Assembly: GCA_963573305.1 (NCBI GenBank)
Contig: OY754335.1
Span: 49,311,985-49,375,984 of the forward strand
Origin: Pyrrhosoma nymphula
Lineage: Eukaryota; Arthropoda; Insecta; Odonata; Coenagrionidae
Reading direction: 5' to 3'
DNA: 64,000 nt
The notes below the pieces were generated by a model. It had not been told where the DNA came from and searched no databases. It was given only the letters and a program-made list of their open reading frames with translations. The number at the start of each line of letters is the position of its first letter. Within the stretch, counting starts at the first letter, position 1. A program made the translations under genes and the position numbers. Positions 34,629 to 47,164 of this stretch are shown here, piece by piece.

Positions 34629-34845
34629 CCCTTTAATGGGGAGAGCGTCTATAGACGGGCTCCCCTGTTTTAATGCACCCATCCTACTAAATTGTTTAAC
34701 CAAACTTTTTGTTCTAAATATTTTTTATTTAAATAATTTAGCAATATGGGGACATTATAACGTTATGAATTTACGCTCAAAATTTTTTTCTTTCAATATT
34801 CTTACTTGCAAGTCAAATAGACGAAAAAGACGAAAGTTAAAGGGG
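34629..34845. mobile_element. TTAA-flanked MITE (piggyBac-like ends)
   Basis: TTAA (34625-34628) precedes CCCTTTAA, and TTAAAGGGG precedes TTAA (34846-34849). This gives a 217-base element with short inverted ends CCCTTTAA/TTAAAGGG. A subterminal palindrome (ggggag, cgtctatagacg, ctcccc, 34637-34665) sits near the left end. TTAA duplication with CCCTTT-type ends is the signature of piggyBac-derived MITEs. The interior has no coding signal. Confidence 0.5.
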
Positions 34846-34849
34846 TTAA

Positions 34850-37105
34850 TTAACTACTTAATTTTATCTACCAAAATCATAAAACCCTCAACGAGGAACA
34901 TCGGAGAGAAACTCATATTTTACCTGCGAAGTGTTGGCAGGGGAAGTTGCTAAATAACTGAGGCTATTGATGCCACTCAATAAGCGAAGGTCGTACCTTA
35001 CTCACTTTTGGCCAGAGTTTCGTGAGCTATCAGTGGGGAGAAATGATCTGTAGCCCACGAAATCAGTGATAGCTTTACGACTGGGTAATGCCTTATTCTC
35101 GTTGAGCACGCTTTCACTCAATGGCTCAAACTGCGTTGGCGAGTGCTCATAAACTGGCAAAAAGAATGGTCGGTATGCATTTTTTATTTTATCTTTCTTC
35201 AATACAATATTTATCATTTAATTGGTATCTTTGTGTCGTAAAACTGTTGTCTTTATAATATTTTGGGATAAAACAAAAATAATTACGCCTCATTAATGCT
35301 AAATAATGGTTACAGTCCACTGGTTAATATAAATCGCGGGATATATTTTAAAAAGCTGAAGCACATAGTGTGACGTTACCGTAGTTTTTTGCTGTCTGCT
35401 TATTGAAATACAAATATAGGTTTTGTTCTCATTGGTCATGCTATACGAAACAGAAAGATACTGATGAAAGTGATAACTCAGATGTGAAATCAGTCACTAT
35501 GTATGTTTAGTTCAGCTGTAGTTTTAAAAATCCTCGAAAATACTCTATTTTGTACTTAATGGATTGTTAATACCTAACTTAATTTTCTCACTCTTAGTAT
35601 GATGAAATTATAACTTGGATCTCGGTACATAGGTACTAAGGCCGAAAGAATAGCCTTAGGTACAGAAATCTTAATTGGAATATTAATATGACTTCGCACG
35701 GAATACAAGTTGAATGTTCGGCACTATCACAGTTGTGCATGACTGGCGGGAAAGATTTAACCACTATTTTTAGGAAATGTTTCCATTTTTGCGGTCAATT
35801 GAATTTCTCAATCTAAGAATTATCGGCAGAAGGTGGCTGGAGCGGTAATAGTGGGTCATTGAGTGCACATTTTAATTATTTTTTAAGTGTGACGAAATAA
35901 ATTATAGGACCACATTTCATTCAAGTACATTTTTTTATGCGTCGGAACTCACCACACATGCAGGAATGGAAATTATACACATTAAAATGGAGTTTACAAT
36001 CGAGTTACATTATATATTTTTTCCTTTAGTAAAGCATTTATGGCTTGAGGTTTTGGCTCGGTATTTGACTGCATAGGCAAAATTTGTAATTAAATATGTT
36101 TTTTCGAATTTTTTACTCGGCTTGACTCCCTAATATTTTGTTAGCAACCATTATAATAATATAAAATGTGTTATTTTGCGTTTAGAAAAAAATCTGTACA
36201 AATGAAATGAAATTATTGAGAGATATATCTCATGTGCCAAAGGCTACGTGTTATCATCACCTTTATGTTCTCAGAAGTTACTTTGCGATGCTCCATAACT
36301 AATAGTAAGTAAAAGAAAACTTTTAATAGTCCTCGATACAACTTTGTCAAAATTTCTGACCAAGGTTTCGACTTGCATAGTCATTGTATTATTATTACTT
36401 GATAATGATTGAGTAATTCGAAAATTTGGTCGGCAATTTCAATATTTTTGTTTCGTGGACAATACAAAGTTTTCTTTAGCCTTGTTTTTATTGCATTGAA
36501 TTAAAAAAAGAACTACTCAGTGAAATTCAATTTCCTCACTTTTGTCTATAAATATAACTTAAAATAACATGAATGACTGCATAGTTTCAACCGTATAAGG
36601 ACAAAATACATCGGTCCAGCCATTAGGGCATGAGGACAGCAATTCAATGTCAAGGGATTCCTTTGTCACAAAACGCATTCCTCCTACGTCCCAGGGGCAC
36701 TTGTTCCTCACGTCACTTCACTAGCTACGTTGCGAATGTCCAACGTCCAACCCTCGACCACCCATCCCCAACCCACCCCAATCCTCTCCTGTTCAGCAAA
36801 TCCCCAAACCGCCCAGGAGGACGCTCACGTGCTTCCTGTCCAAAACCGCCGGGTGGGTCTTCCCCATGGAACGCAAGAATGCGCAGAACTGCTGAGAGTG
36901 ATGAGGAAGCGTTCGAGCCAGAGTTGAGGAGAGAAGACGGGGAGGAAGGCAATGGATGATGGGTGACGGAAGGAGGTATGAGAAGGATGAGGGGTTAAAA
37001 AGATCCTGCTCAAAGCTCAAGTGGCTACCGATAATGAAATAAGTTTCACTTGTTGTCTTGGATTATTGATAAAATTTATCATAATTTTCTCCATGATTAA
37101 GTTAT
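34850..37105. other. intergenic DNA; proline-rich frames at 36.6-36.96 kb rejected
   Basis: Mostly AT-rich. A GC-richer patch at 36680-36960 holds open frames on both strands without a domain. Confidence 0.45.
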
Positions 37106-37109
37106 AAAA

Positions 37110-37424
37110 CAGATATTGTAATTTTCCAACAAGTTTATTGCACGACTATTTTCGACGTACCGCGCCATTGACTAGATAATGACGTAGTACATCGAAACTA
37201 GTCGCGCGATAAACTTATTTCTTGTGGAAATCTGCTACATACGTTATGCAACATACTTCATCGTGGATCAGTTCCACCACTTCAGTCCTGAATTGCTACT
37301 TTACATTCGTAACGTTGTCATGCCATATAAATCCATCTATATAGGTATATACTTGATAATGACGCAGTACGTCGAATCTAGTCATCTTATAAACGTATTC
37401 CTAGTTAAATACTGCAACATCTGT
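37110..37424 (+). repeat. foldback repeat plus a third arm copy
   Basis: The left arm (37110-37160) and right arm (37187-37237) are inverted copies sharing blocks such as gtacgtcga, tagtcg and ataaact. The right arm is repeated in direct orientation at 37367-37424 (tgacgcagtacgtcgaatct, agtc, ataaac). The sequence after each direct copy also matches (tccaccacttcagtcctgaa against tccacctcttcagtcatgaa), so about 175 bases are tandemly duplicated. The plus strand reads GAAACTAGTC, a hammerhead-like GAAA, CTAG, TC end. Confidence 0.65.
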
Positions 37425-37484
37425 TTTTTACCTTCATCATGTAACAGATCCACCTCTTCAGTCATGAAATGTTACTTTATTATT

Positions 37485-38965
37485 TTCTTCAGTTTATTTT
37501 TTAACACTTCTGTGAGACTATATAAAAATTACTGTAGACCTGTCCGAGATATACGCTCTTTTCTGTATATAAAATGTATTAAATTTTCCGTCTGCTCTAG
37601 TTATTGATGTTCGTATCACCTCTTTCTTTATCATTATCTTTATCTTTTGCAATACTTTGCTCTTGATCCGCTCTTCACGGAATTGTTCTTTGGCTGGTTC
37701 ACGATGAGAAAAATTATATTAGTAGAGGTATATTCTGTATCATACCCGCTAAAAACTAATAAATTATAGCTAAATATTACTATGCATATATTATTGAAAG
37801 AGCAAGTATTGAATTCGTCATTGCAAATGAAGCATGGGATTTTCCAAGAATAAATGATAAATTATAATAATTATATTCTTTGGTTCCATTAAATTCACTC
37901 GGGGATTATCGTCATGATTTACTTTGATATGCATTAATTTATTCAGTACTTAAACGCAAGCTAGAAAGCGTTAATTTTCGCCCAGATTAAAAAGTAGGCC
38001 TAGAGCGTTTGCGCTGCTTTCAAGCCATCTTAGGCAATCCATTCTCTGCAAGCTTGCTTGAGTTATATTTCTAAGAGAGCATAGATTATTCACGTCGTTG
38101 AAAATTCTAACTTTATCTGGTGAGGTTAAATAAGTTTGCACAGTGGCTTTCCGGGAGATTTGGAATTTTATTCCAAAAACACTTACAAATACATAACACA
38201 ATACAAGAGATTAATTAGCGAACTTCGCACTTCTTAACAGTGACTTACATCAACTCACTTTGACCGACTGACTGACACAGGACAAAGCGGGCCATTTCAC
38301 CTTTTTTTCCACCTTGCCGCACATTTCACCTTGCCGCACACACACTTTCGATAGTCACTTGTTATAAAACAGTTGCCACCAGTGGTGCGCCAGGGTGTAT
38401 GTAAAATTGCTTCTGCTAAAATAACACTCTATTCATTAACGTTTGTTTAATACGTATATGGTCATATTAAGGTATCCGTTTACCTTTGCCATTTGCTGAA
38501 AATTAAAATATTGGTTTAAGTAATTTCCCGTGGAATCAATCAATTGATTTTCTTTGTGTATTGATGTACTTGCAAAAACTTTACTGTTTTTCCATTATCG
38601 CCAATTTTCATCCTACCGGCTTTCTTTATTTTCCTAATGTTTCTGCAGCTTCATCTCAGTAAGCTTGATTTTAGCCACTCCTAGGAGTTTTCCTACTACC
38701 CATGTCACACTGGTGTCAGTCTTCGCGGTACTGCCATTCTCGGAATTCTCGCGTACGAGTCAATATTGAAAGGCGACGGTTTCTTACATCTCATTTCTAA
38801 TCTTAATTTACTGAAATTTTTCCTTTGGGTAGAATTGATGTGCGCCGAGTCTTGTTGTCCTGTGACCTGGATACTAGTCCTGGAAACTGGAGTGTCCAGA
38901 GTCCCTTTAAATACTTGGCCATGCGAGTTGCTACCACCATAAAATATTTTAATTATTCATCAGCC
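37485..38965. other. intergenic DNA with one small tandem duplication
   Basis: No gene seen. accttgccgcaca repeats with a 17-base period at 38311-38340. Confidence 0.45.
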
Positions 38966-38970
38966 TTTAC

Positions 38971-39017
38971 ACCGCGAGTCACCACAAAGACGTGTGGCAG
39001 GGGGTGTTAGGATACCG
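38971..39017 (+). repeat. degraded copy of the conserved hairpin repeat
   Basis: The second half, cgtgtggcagggggtgttag followed by gatacc, matches the hairpin copies at 46.7 and 55.7 kb. The first strand (accgcgagtcaccac) has drifted from accctgcgagccaccac. Confidence 0.55.
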
Positions 39018-39794
39018 GTAATATTAATACATAGAAGAATTACATTGTGCATTGAAAAAGGCAAAAAAATGCGCTGTCGGAATTCGGAAAAGAAAGTTCT
39101 TAACCTTCTTTCTTGTGTTAAAGAACAGGCAAATGAATCCTGTGCAAACGTAAACGCGTGAGTAGAGATTTGAGACAGTTTAATGTAACGGTTACGAAAA
39201 TGTTAATGTGGCCTAGTTTTTTAACTCGGGTGTTCAGAAATAGATGGGTTTGAAGCTGCTATGAGTTCAAGTTTAAAGTTTATTTACTAACTTATAATTT
39301 ACCATATTTCCTCAAAATGTTTTATAACTTTTCAAGAGAAATTAATTAATATCAAATGAAGTGCGGATTAAATTTAGGGCATGGTAACACGTTTGCCCTG
39401 AACATTATGCTTTTTAATTATTTGCGCAGTGCCAAAAAACTGTTTTTGACATGCGTAAGATAATTTTTTAGGGAATGGAATACAGTTGGAGGGAAACCCA
39501 GCGTAGGCATAAGATGTCGTTTGCAATCTATATTCGGATCGTATAAAAGTTTTAGCAATGTGAGGTTCTCTTAGTCATAGAATTTATCATCTTTTTTTCA
39601 TTTTACCACTATCCTGCAAGATGAATACCTACTATACCATTTACTATGGGGTTTCATTCTTCCGTACGCCAGTTTAAGTTATATTTCTGAGAAATCATAC
39701 GTTATTCATCTCATTTTCAATGCTGTCACCAATCATTAACGTTTGATTATGTCTCAAAAATAATGGCTCTGATTATATCTCTACTAAAGGACGT
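39018..39794. other. AT-rich intergenic DNA, nothing recognised
   Basis: No structure recognised. Confidence 0.45.
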
Positions 39795-39799
39795 TTGAA

Positions 39800-39890
39800 T
39801 AAAGTATCCTCCAAAAGATACCCTATCTATTTCCAGGATTCCACTGAGAATTCTCCGCCACGGCCAGAATTCGAACCAAGAGTTTAGTTT
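39800..39890 (-). mobile_element. possible SINE remnant
   Basis: The minus strand has the B-box-like word tggttcgaattctgg, followed by cgtggcggagaattctcag and tggaatcctgg. No A box is visible, so the head may be lost or this may be chance. Confidence 0.35.
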
Positions 39891-40978
39891 GTAACTTTTT
39901 GGGTCGGAGTTGAGAGATAAGTTCGGTTACTTGAGGTTTGGACTTGAAAATTTAAGCGGAAGCAATGGAAATTTGTCGAAAGAAAGTTACAGGATAGCAC
40001 GATTCGAACATTCCGCTTGAATGTGAAGTAAATCTCTATTTTCATCCAATGAACGATTGGGTAACTTCGTATTCTCGGCGAGCACTCTTTTACTCATTAA
40101 GTCAAAATATACCTATGAAAGTTATTTAATAATTAATGGTTGATATGCATTGTTTAATTTATCTTTCTGTAGTATACATATTACTAATAATGTATTTGTC
40201 AATTTTTTATCTTCTATGCATGTTTTCAGTTTTTTTATACATCTAGGATGAAAAAGGAGATAATTACATGACAATATAGTTAATTAAAAGTTATAAGCCA
40301 CTTTTCAGTACGGATCACTAGAAGCATCTTAAAAAGCATAGTTACAGGGAGTAAGTTTGCTGTAAGTTTTTGCCATCTGCCTATTAAAATTCAAATCCAA
40401 ATTAGTATATTTCCATGGCTCATGTTATAGAACGCTCTGAAATACTGGAGAAAGTGATAGCTTTGCGATGAGACCACTCAGAGTGTGTGCATAACTAATC
40501 GATAGTGACTTATTTTTAAGGACAAAGGTTACAGAATAACCCCCTGAGCCTTCGGGATGGGAAGCCAGTACCATATAGTCTGGTCCACCCATAGGGAGAG
40601 GACAAGAGCAGCAACAACGAAAATAATACGTTTATACGCAAACCACCATGTTCTTAGCAAGTTCTATTCTATTGATTCTAGTCGATTGTTGATCAGTGGC
40701 AAACTATAAATAATGGTAATGAGAATAGAATTCTCGGAAGCTATGTCCAGCTTAACCATCACGTCTTATTTCTATGTTTTTGAGTCCAATCCAAAAGTGA
40801 TGAACTCTTACAGAAGTGTAGCGAAGGAAAAAGCAGCAATACGCTTGGTATTAAGATAGATAATTTGGTATGAACTGATGACATCATTTGGTGATATTCC
40901 CTTCAAACTTCCCTCTCGTAAGTAAGAAATAAAGCAGAAAATAAAGAGTTCGAAATTTCACAAAGGAAAAACCATTCG
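39891..40978. other. intergenic DNA, nothing recognised
   Basis: AT-rich, without coding signal. Confidence 0.45.
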
Positions 40979-41060
40979 CTTTGACCGGGACTCGAACTTC
41001 GGATCCCTCGATACCGCGCCAAATACTTCAACGAGTCAAGCTACCGAGGCGTCCTTCTCC
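40975..41060 (-). mobile_element. tRNA-derived SINE head
   Basis: On the minus strand an A-box-like ggtagcttgactcgttg (41029-41045) is followed, about 35 bases on, by the B box gttcgagtcccggtc (40982-40996). The order and spacing are those of a tRNA-like polymerase III promoter. The cloverleaf is imperfect and no acceptor stem pairs, so a SINE is more likely than a tRNA gene. Confidence 0.6.
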
Positions 41061-41995
41061 CCTGTGGAGATCCACGCCTCGGTGACTTAAGGTAGTTTGA
41101 GCGAAAAGTCACTTCACCTAGAATTTGGTGAATTTGGCCTCATTTTAAAGAAAAAACTCTCATATTTCCAATAATATGAAAATATCAACCCCTTGCCGAA
41201 CTACTTTTCGAGCAATTTGTCTAAAAATGTAAGATGTTTTACATGGGATAGATTATGGCTATGCGCTCCAGAGGGAGAATATTAAAAAAATTAGGAACTT
41301 CTAGCACCTAGATTTCGTCAATAAACTAACGGTGTGTAGATTGCATGTGTTCTCAACTATTTATAAAAAATGATCTATTAATCACCACAGTATTTTTTAC
41401 AGAATCGAAAAGAACCCTGCTGTTTTGAAGGGGTTTCAGCCGTACGGCGGGAAAAAATGAGTCAAGTTAGAGACTTATGCAGCTTTATTTATTTAATTAC
41501 TGAGAATTTTGATAATTTATAATTATATATTTGCACCATTAATATTACAATATTTATTTCACTCTTCTTACAGACGCTGAAGTCATAAAATAAAATTATA
41601 ATATGGTCTCTATTATTACTAGGGAACTATCTCGCTCAAACCACCTAAACTGACTAGATTTTTCCTCGGTGGTATATCGCACTTATATTCTCTTGAGGGT
41701 GACTCCGTATAGGTAATAAATACCGTGGCTAGTCCCAGTATCATCAAAATTCGTAGAAAATAGTGTGTCACCTTTTAAAGTTGTGTTGGGCCCGCAGGCC
41801 CTATACTATTCCTTTTAAATCGGATAAACCTCCTTTTCTTGCTCAGAGATAGGTAATTGCTTTGTGATTTCACGCTTTACGCCTTGGGAATCGGCGCCGA
41901 AACAATATGGCGTTGAACAATAAACATTACATACAATAGCATACACAATTTAGCCTCGCTGTATATACCTACGCTGTGCCAGTACTTTAGCCCTT
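41061..41995. other. AT-rich intergenic DNA, nothing recognised
   Basis: Short frames only. Confidence 0.45.
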
Positions 41996-42830
41996 GCACC
42001 AAGACAATCCGCCCTCAAATACTAGATAAATGCAAGACACAATACAAGATGGAGGAGACGTAGGTATGGAATGTCGGTGGAAAAAACGGTGAGCGACGAA
42101 TGTGGGAAGGACGATAAGTAGGGAGAAGAGGGAGACAGAGGGAGTACAATGAGAAGTGACATATTTCACGGAAAGGAGTCCTAAGCCTTTTCCACTCCCA
42201 TTGTCTTGAGAGAGAGATTAGCATAAAGGACTCCCAAGTGCCACCAACAAACACACCCATCCGGATTTGCGAAGGATTTCCTTCACCTCGCGAGACTTCT
42301 CTTTTTTTCCGCTTCGCTTTTGTTTTTATCCCTCTGCGCACGGTCGTATATACCTCCTCTGCGCGACGGCAGCGCCATTTGCGCGCCATTTCCGTGGCCC
42401 ATTAGGTAAATTCGAGGGGCTCCCCGCATCATCGCTGGGGCGGTGATGAGATACAGCGACCGAGAATGAGTGGAGACAAGTTTGGCTCTTCCGACTGCTC
42501 TCGCCGGCCTTCTTTTCTGGTAGGAACTTGAGGAATGAATACATATATGTATGTGCGTGAGTAAATACATGCGTGCCCATATAGGTATGAAGTCGGGCGA
42601 GGAATGACAGAAGACATATGACAGCAAAAAAATGATACGTAAGAGGTCGTTGGCAGCCGACGCGCCCGAAAAAAGGAACAAACGAGGGATGACTGCAAGA
42701 GAGTAAAAACGCGTTATGACTTTCGGGTTATTAGGTTCAAGCCATGCGTGGCAAATAAGAAGTTGCCGGAAGGAAAAAAAAGGACCGGCATGAACCAAAG
42801 CTACAAGTTTTGTGCGTTATTTTTTTGAGT
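41996..42830. other. G/A-rich block with anonymous minus-strand frames
   Basis: Purine-rich words on the plus strand leave long stop-free frames on the minus strand (42283-42798, 42015-42389). No domain, signal or splice structure supports a gene. Confidence 0.45.
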
Positions 42831-44160
42831 ACGATAGCGGGAAAAAGTATACGCCTCTGAGGGGCCATGATATTGAACACTATTTTTTTTATTTCTGTGA
42901 TAAATTTCACAAAAAATGAATAACACTTTATTCACACGCATGGACATCAATGGAACAAGGATTTACAATGTGCCACGCATTTCATTGCTCTTCATTTACC
43001 CGGAAAATATATCAGCACTTTACATTTAGTGTTGAGCTGCTGTCTCACGGTAACTTTTTTAGTAAATTAATTCATGAATAATTTATGAAAACTCTCAGAT
43101 TCTGACTGCCTATGCGCGTGCCAATATTCTGTGAATTACTCTAAATTGGGTGACTGTGAATTCTTGAAAAACCCGACCAATGGTTGATTTTTTGCGCGTT
43201 AGCGCTGCAACCACATCCTGGCCAGAGATTACTTCTAATACATGAAAATATCGTTGAAGTACGCCACGATCACCACCCGTAGAAATTAGGCGAAGAGGTT
43301 AGTAATATACACGCTGTACATTTGAGTGAATTGTGATACTATTTCATGGCATGGCAAAAGTAGAGTTGGAAATTATTAGTAGTAGAGTAGAGTAAAAGTA
43401 GAGTTGGAGATTGGGAAAGTATGTTTTTAAATCACCTCTTTTAATTTGATTAACAATCCACGTATCATTATCAGGGAACTGGTGCGTTGGTATTTCTATG
43501 TGCGGTATTGCGAGCCAGTTTGTTTGTTCATACAATTAATTCAGTTGATACTTCAGGGTGTAATTATTTACTTGTAATTACAACACTTATCCTCGTAGAC
43601 TGTAGAAAACTCTTCGCAATTAGTTTTTTTTGTACCGAAAATGCACAATAGGTGTCTTCGCAACAAAAAATTATCGTTCAGGGCGTCAGCCAAATTCCTG
43701 TATACCAAATTCATGATTTTTTCGTAAAATACCTACATAAAATTTCTGCTGAAAGCTAAAAAATTTCAGAAAAATCCTCAATTTCGAGTTGTAAATGGTA
43801 AATTTTAGGTTTTTAGAATGATTTTACAAAACTTCGAAAGAATAAGTTGGTAGGGGGATGCCATACGGCTGCGGGGGCGCCAAAATGCTCCCCCCTTAAA
43901 TCTGCAACGTCGTTACACCACAGAACGTGAATGATTTGAAGCGCTAGGAATGGGAAAATATATGCCCCAAGTTACTGTGGTTTATCACTTGTAATGAAGT
44001 ATAGTTTGGCCTAAATATACGTTTTCAACGAATGCACGAGGCGTAAAACTGAGCGCTCACCCGTAAAAACAATTTCATATTATGAAACAAGTAAAACATA
44101 TCACTTTGCTATTCTTGATTGATTAAATTTAACGCAGCTAACTTTATCACTGCGTTACAC
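42831..44160. other. AT-rich intergenic DNA, nothing recognised
   Basis: A local duplication of aaaagtagagttgga (43356 and 43394) is the only structure seen. Confidence 0.45.
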
Positions 44161-44164
44161 GTTC

Positions 44165-44392
44165 GCTTGGAGATGTAACACAGTAACTAAACCGGTCATG
44201 TTCCATGTACCTGATGATGCAACTCGGTGACAAAACCGGTTATGCTAAATGCACCTGAATATGTAACGGAATCACGAAACTGTCATGTTTGATTAATCTT
44301 TGGTGAATTTCGAAGTTTCACCTGAAGGATAGCACGAAAGAAACATTATCCTGATGAGGTTACGTAGTCGTAAAATCGGTCGTTTACAAAAT
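44165..44392 (+). repeat. tandem array of about 43-base units with hammerhead-like core
   Basis: About five degenerate units: from 44171, from 44210 (cctgatgatgcaactcggtg), from 44253 (cctgaatatgtaacggaatc), from 44320 (cctgaaggat) and from 44350 (cctgatgaggttacgtagtc). Consensus: CCTGATGATG, then a short self-complementary stretch such as GTAAC/GTTAC, then GAAA, then CCGGTCATG. The fourth unit is the most damaged. CTGATGA, a stem and GAAA followed by a self-complementary CCGG and TC resembles a minimal hammerhead with a short stem III. Folding has not been computed. Confidence 0.6.
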
Positions 44393-45690
44393 ATTGTGAT
44401 AATAATGAAGCAATTCCATATATTAGAGCTAGAAGCGGTGTCTAACTTAATTTCATTTGGTCCCCAATTTTATCGTAGTGACATTGCCGATCGCGCAAGC
44501 AATGCTCTGAAACTATTGAACCGAGCAGAGAAGCTCGGTACTGTATTGCGGTACCTGATACCACACGGTTAACTCAATGCTCTTCGACTCGGGCGTGGTG
44601 TAAGACATCAAGAAGAGAACGTCTGGATCCTCGTGGGATTCCCCGAGCTCGTGGCTTTCAGGGAAACGGAAAGGGGGCCAGGACGGAAAGGGTGAAGGGC
44701 TATATGTGAGGGCTAGGGTAAACGATGGAGTTGGGGAAGGGGCCATGTCTGTACTCCAAGACGTCGAGGACACGAGGCCGGAAAGGGTTTGGCTTTGGCT
44801 ACGAGTACAGTTTGCTCAGTCGGAGATGGGCCGTGAGTGTGTGCGGACTTGTTTAAGTGGGACAAAGGAAATGAAAATACTCGCCTTGGATTCTCGGAAG
44901 GCATGCCCGGGTGCTGGGTGGGTTGGGGTGTCTCGGAGCGGCACAGGTGTTGTTAGTGAGGGGCAGGAAAAAGGGAGACTAGAAAGATTGCATACATACG
45001 GAGGCAGTTCGTACGTACGTGAATGCATTCGAGTGAAAGGCTTCAAGGCATGCACATAAAGAGGCGCATGGGGCTGAATATTGATGTTGTTAGTTGTGTA
45101 AGCAAAATTCATCATGGGCGTGCCTGAGATCAAAAGCCCATATCGCACCTGAGCATGAGCATACTAGGATGAAAATAGCCGAGAAAAGCAATGCATGCAC
45201 CAACTGGCTCGATAAGTGTTTTACGTACAACGAAGAAGACAGGATTTACTTTATGATATGGGCGTTATATACCGATCATAAAACTTCATCTTGGATGTAA
45301 ATGTTGAATTGAAGTTTGAGGCATATGGCGTCTATTTATTTTATTCAAATTTAGATATCACTTAAATTAGGGAAGTTCATAACTAATATCTTACACTTTA
45401 AAGACCAACCACTATGGGTAGGGTTGCCATAAGGGTGAGGTAAAAATGCAGGACATTAATACGCCATAAATTCATAATAATGACGAACATATGTTTTTTT
45501 CGATATTAATTAGAACGGAGAACATCATATTAGATCCCCACTATATTTCCAGGTCCGACAGAAACGATAAATTAAGAGAGATATTTTGCCGAACGGATAG
45601 GTATGGGAATTCGTTTTTCCCCCGAACAATAAGGGACTTCAATAAATGCTAGGCGTAATTTCATTTGAGCGTTTCCTTTTTATATGTAAA
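44393..45690. other. intergenic DNA with anonymous GC-richer frames
   Basis: A 117-codon plus-strand frame (44706-45059), with overlapping minus-strand frames, lies in a G-rich patch. No domain was recognised. Confidence 0.4.
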
Positions 45691-45695
45691 CGGCA

Positions 45696-45762
45696 GGTGT
45701 CCTAACACCCCCCGCCACACGCCTATTCAGGCGGCTTGCGGGGTAGTATGTAGATGTAGATG
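45696..45762 (-). repeat. conserved hairpin repeat
   Basis: The minus strand reads catctacatctacatacta, then CCCCGC (plus 45738-45743), an inner CGCC/GGCG stem with a six-base loop, then GCGGGG (plus 45710-45715) and gggtgttaggacacc. Relative to the CCCTGC/GCAGGG copies both strands changed together, keeping the stem. Confidence 0.75.
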
Positions 45763-46710
45763 AATTACTTGTATATTCAAATGTGAACTAAATCAGACTT
45801 AGAAATTTTGTTAAACTGCTTAGCATTTTGAGTGAAAATATATGCTGAAAAACGAATTATTTTCTTGAATCAGCTTTTTTTATTAGCCAAAGTTCAGGAC
45901 AATCTCTCTTTTTTTTAGTAAGTATGGCAACCCTAAATCTGGGTCATATTAAGTATCCCCCCCATAGTTTTCCCAAAAATTCACGAAGAATGGGAGTGTT
46001 ATCTGAAACGTTTTCTCAGCAGAATCTTGGTTTTGGGCGATATTCTGCTATTTTATTCTGCAATTGTCTGGATTGTGCTGGCTATGTATAGCTCGCGGCA
46101 AAGCTCTTTATTCTCATTATAGAAAAGGGGAGTGCAATCCGTCCACTTTCGGCTCATTGGAAGCTCATCTAGAACTGATTATAGTAATATAGTGGGGTAA
46201 ATAACTGCTTTTGGGTCGAATTATGACGCATTGGACACACATGTAATTAGGTCAATTTTGTTAAAATGTCCAGAAATTTTAACCTCATTTAGAATCCTTA
46301 AATTCTCTTGTTCCCCTCATTAAGTTCATGTTCTAATTTTTCACGTCTTTGATCTTGAGCGATCCATGGTATGACATTACACCATTGCAAGGTCTCGAAT
46401 ACACTTTCATGCAGCCCTTTCACCCGTTGCTTACTTCAGTGCTGAAAAAAGAACTGAATTCAGTTTGCTAAAAATGCTGCCGTGTTAAGGTTAATATCGT
46501 ATCCGATGAAAGGATCAGATTCGGTTATCAGTACTGAAAACAGAAATAATCACACTACTTATTTTTCATCCAATTGTTGGATCCAGCGACCAACAGGCAA
46601 GAACCAAGTTTATTTAGGTTGCGTAGTTCAGCCATCTGAGAAGCAGGATCGCCAGCGATGGAAGAAGCAAGAAATATATTGTGAGCAGGATAGCCCAAGC
46701 AAATAAAGCA
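45763..46710. other. intergenic DNA, nothing recognised
   Basis: AT-rich, with short frames. Confidence 0.45.
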
Positions 46711-46714
46711 TTCA

Positions 46715-47140
46715 TTTACATCTACAAACTACCCTGCGAGCCGCCACATTGGCATGTGGCAGGGGGTGCTAGGATATCAGCCGCGTAAAGGTGTAAAGGA
46801 TAATGTTATAGGCAGTTGAAAAGGTGAAGTGTATTTTGGCAGTGTATTCAGTGGATCTCAATTTTTATTATGGTCACTTATTATGCGTGGGAAGAACGAA
46901 TTGTTGTATCTTCCTGTTCGGATATATATTTATCTTATTTTACCTTTACTGCCCAACCTGGAGTGGCGTCAAAATTATATTTTCTGTGTCACACTCAAAC
47001 ACTCCTGTTCGGAATTTCTCAAGCAACTTAAGCCTAGCGTGTAGTCTCTGAGTCTCCAGTGGTTCCAAACCTAATCCCTATAAAAGCAGTGAAGCACTCT
47101 TTGTTCGATTGCAGCAGTTTTAACGAAGCGTACAACAAGC
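46715..47140 (+). repeat. hairpin-headed dispersed repeat, copy 1
   Basis: It opens with tttacatctacaaactacc and the hairpin CCCTGC (46732-46737) to GCAGGG (46759-46764), with an inner GCC/GGC. About 250 bases further it carries tgtgtcacactcaaac, ttctcaagcaactta, agcctagcgtgtagtctctg and agtctcc, then taacgaagcg (47121-47130). The copy at 55.7 kb has the same boxes in the same order and spacing. Confidence 0.65.
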
Positions 47141-47164
47141 TCGCGCATTCTATCAAAAAAGGAG

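Noticed and set aside
40975..41060. Possible tRNA gene on the minus strand
   Set aside because: Polymerase III boxes are present, but the cloverleaf is incomplete; a SINE head is more likely.
42283..42798. 171-codon minus-strand frame
   Set aside because: Composition-driven in purine-rich DNA; no domain.
44706..45059. 117-codon plus-strand frame
   Set aside because: Overlapped by minus-strand frames of similar length; no domain.
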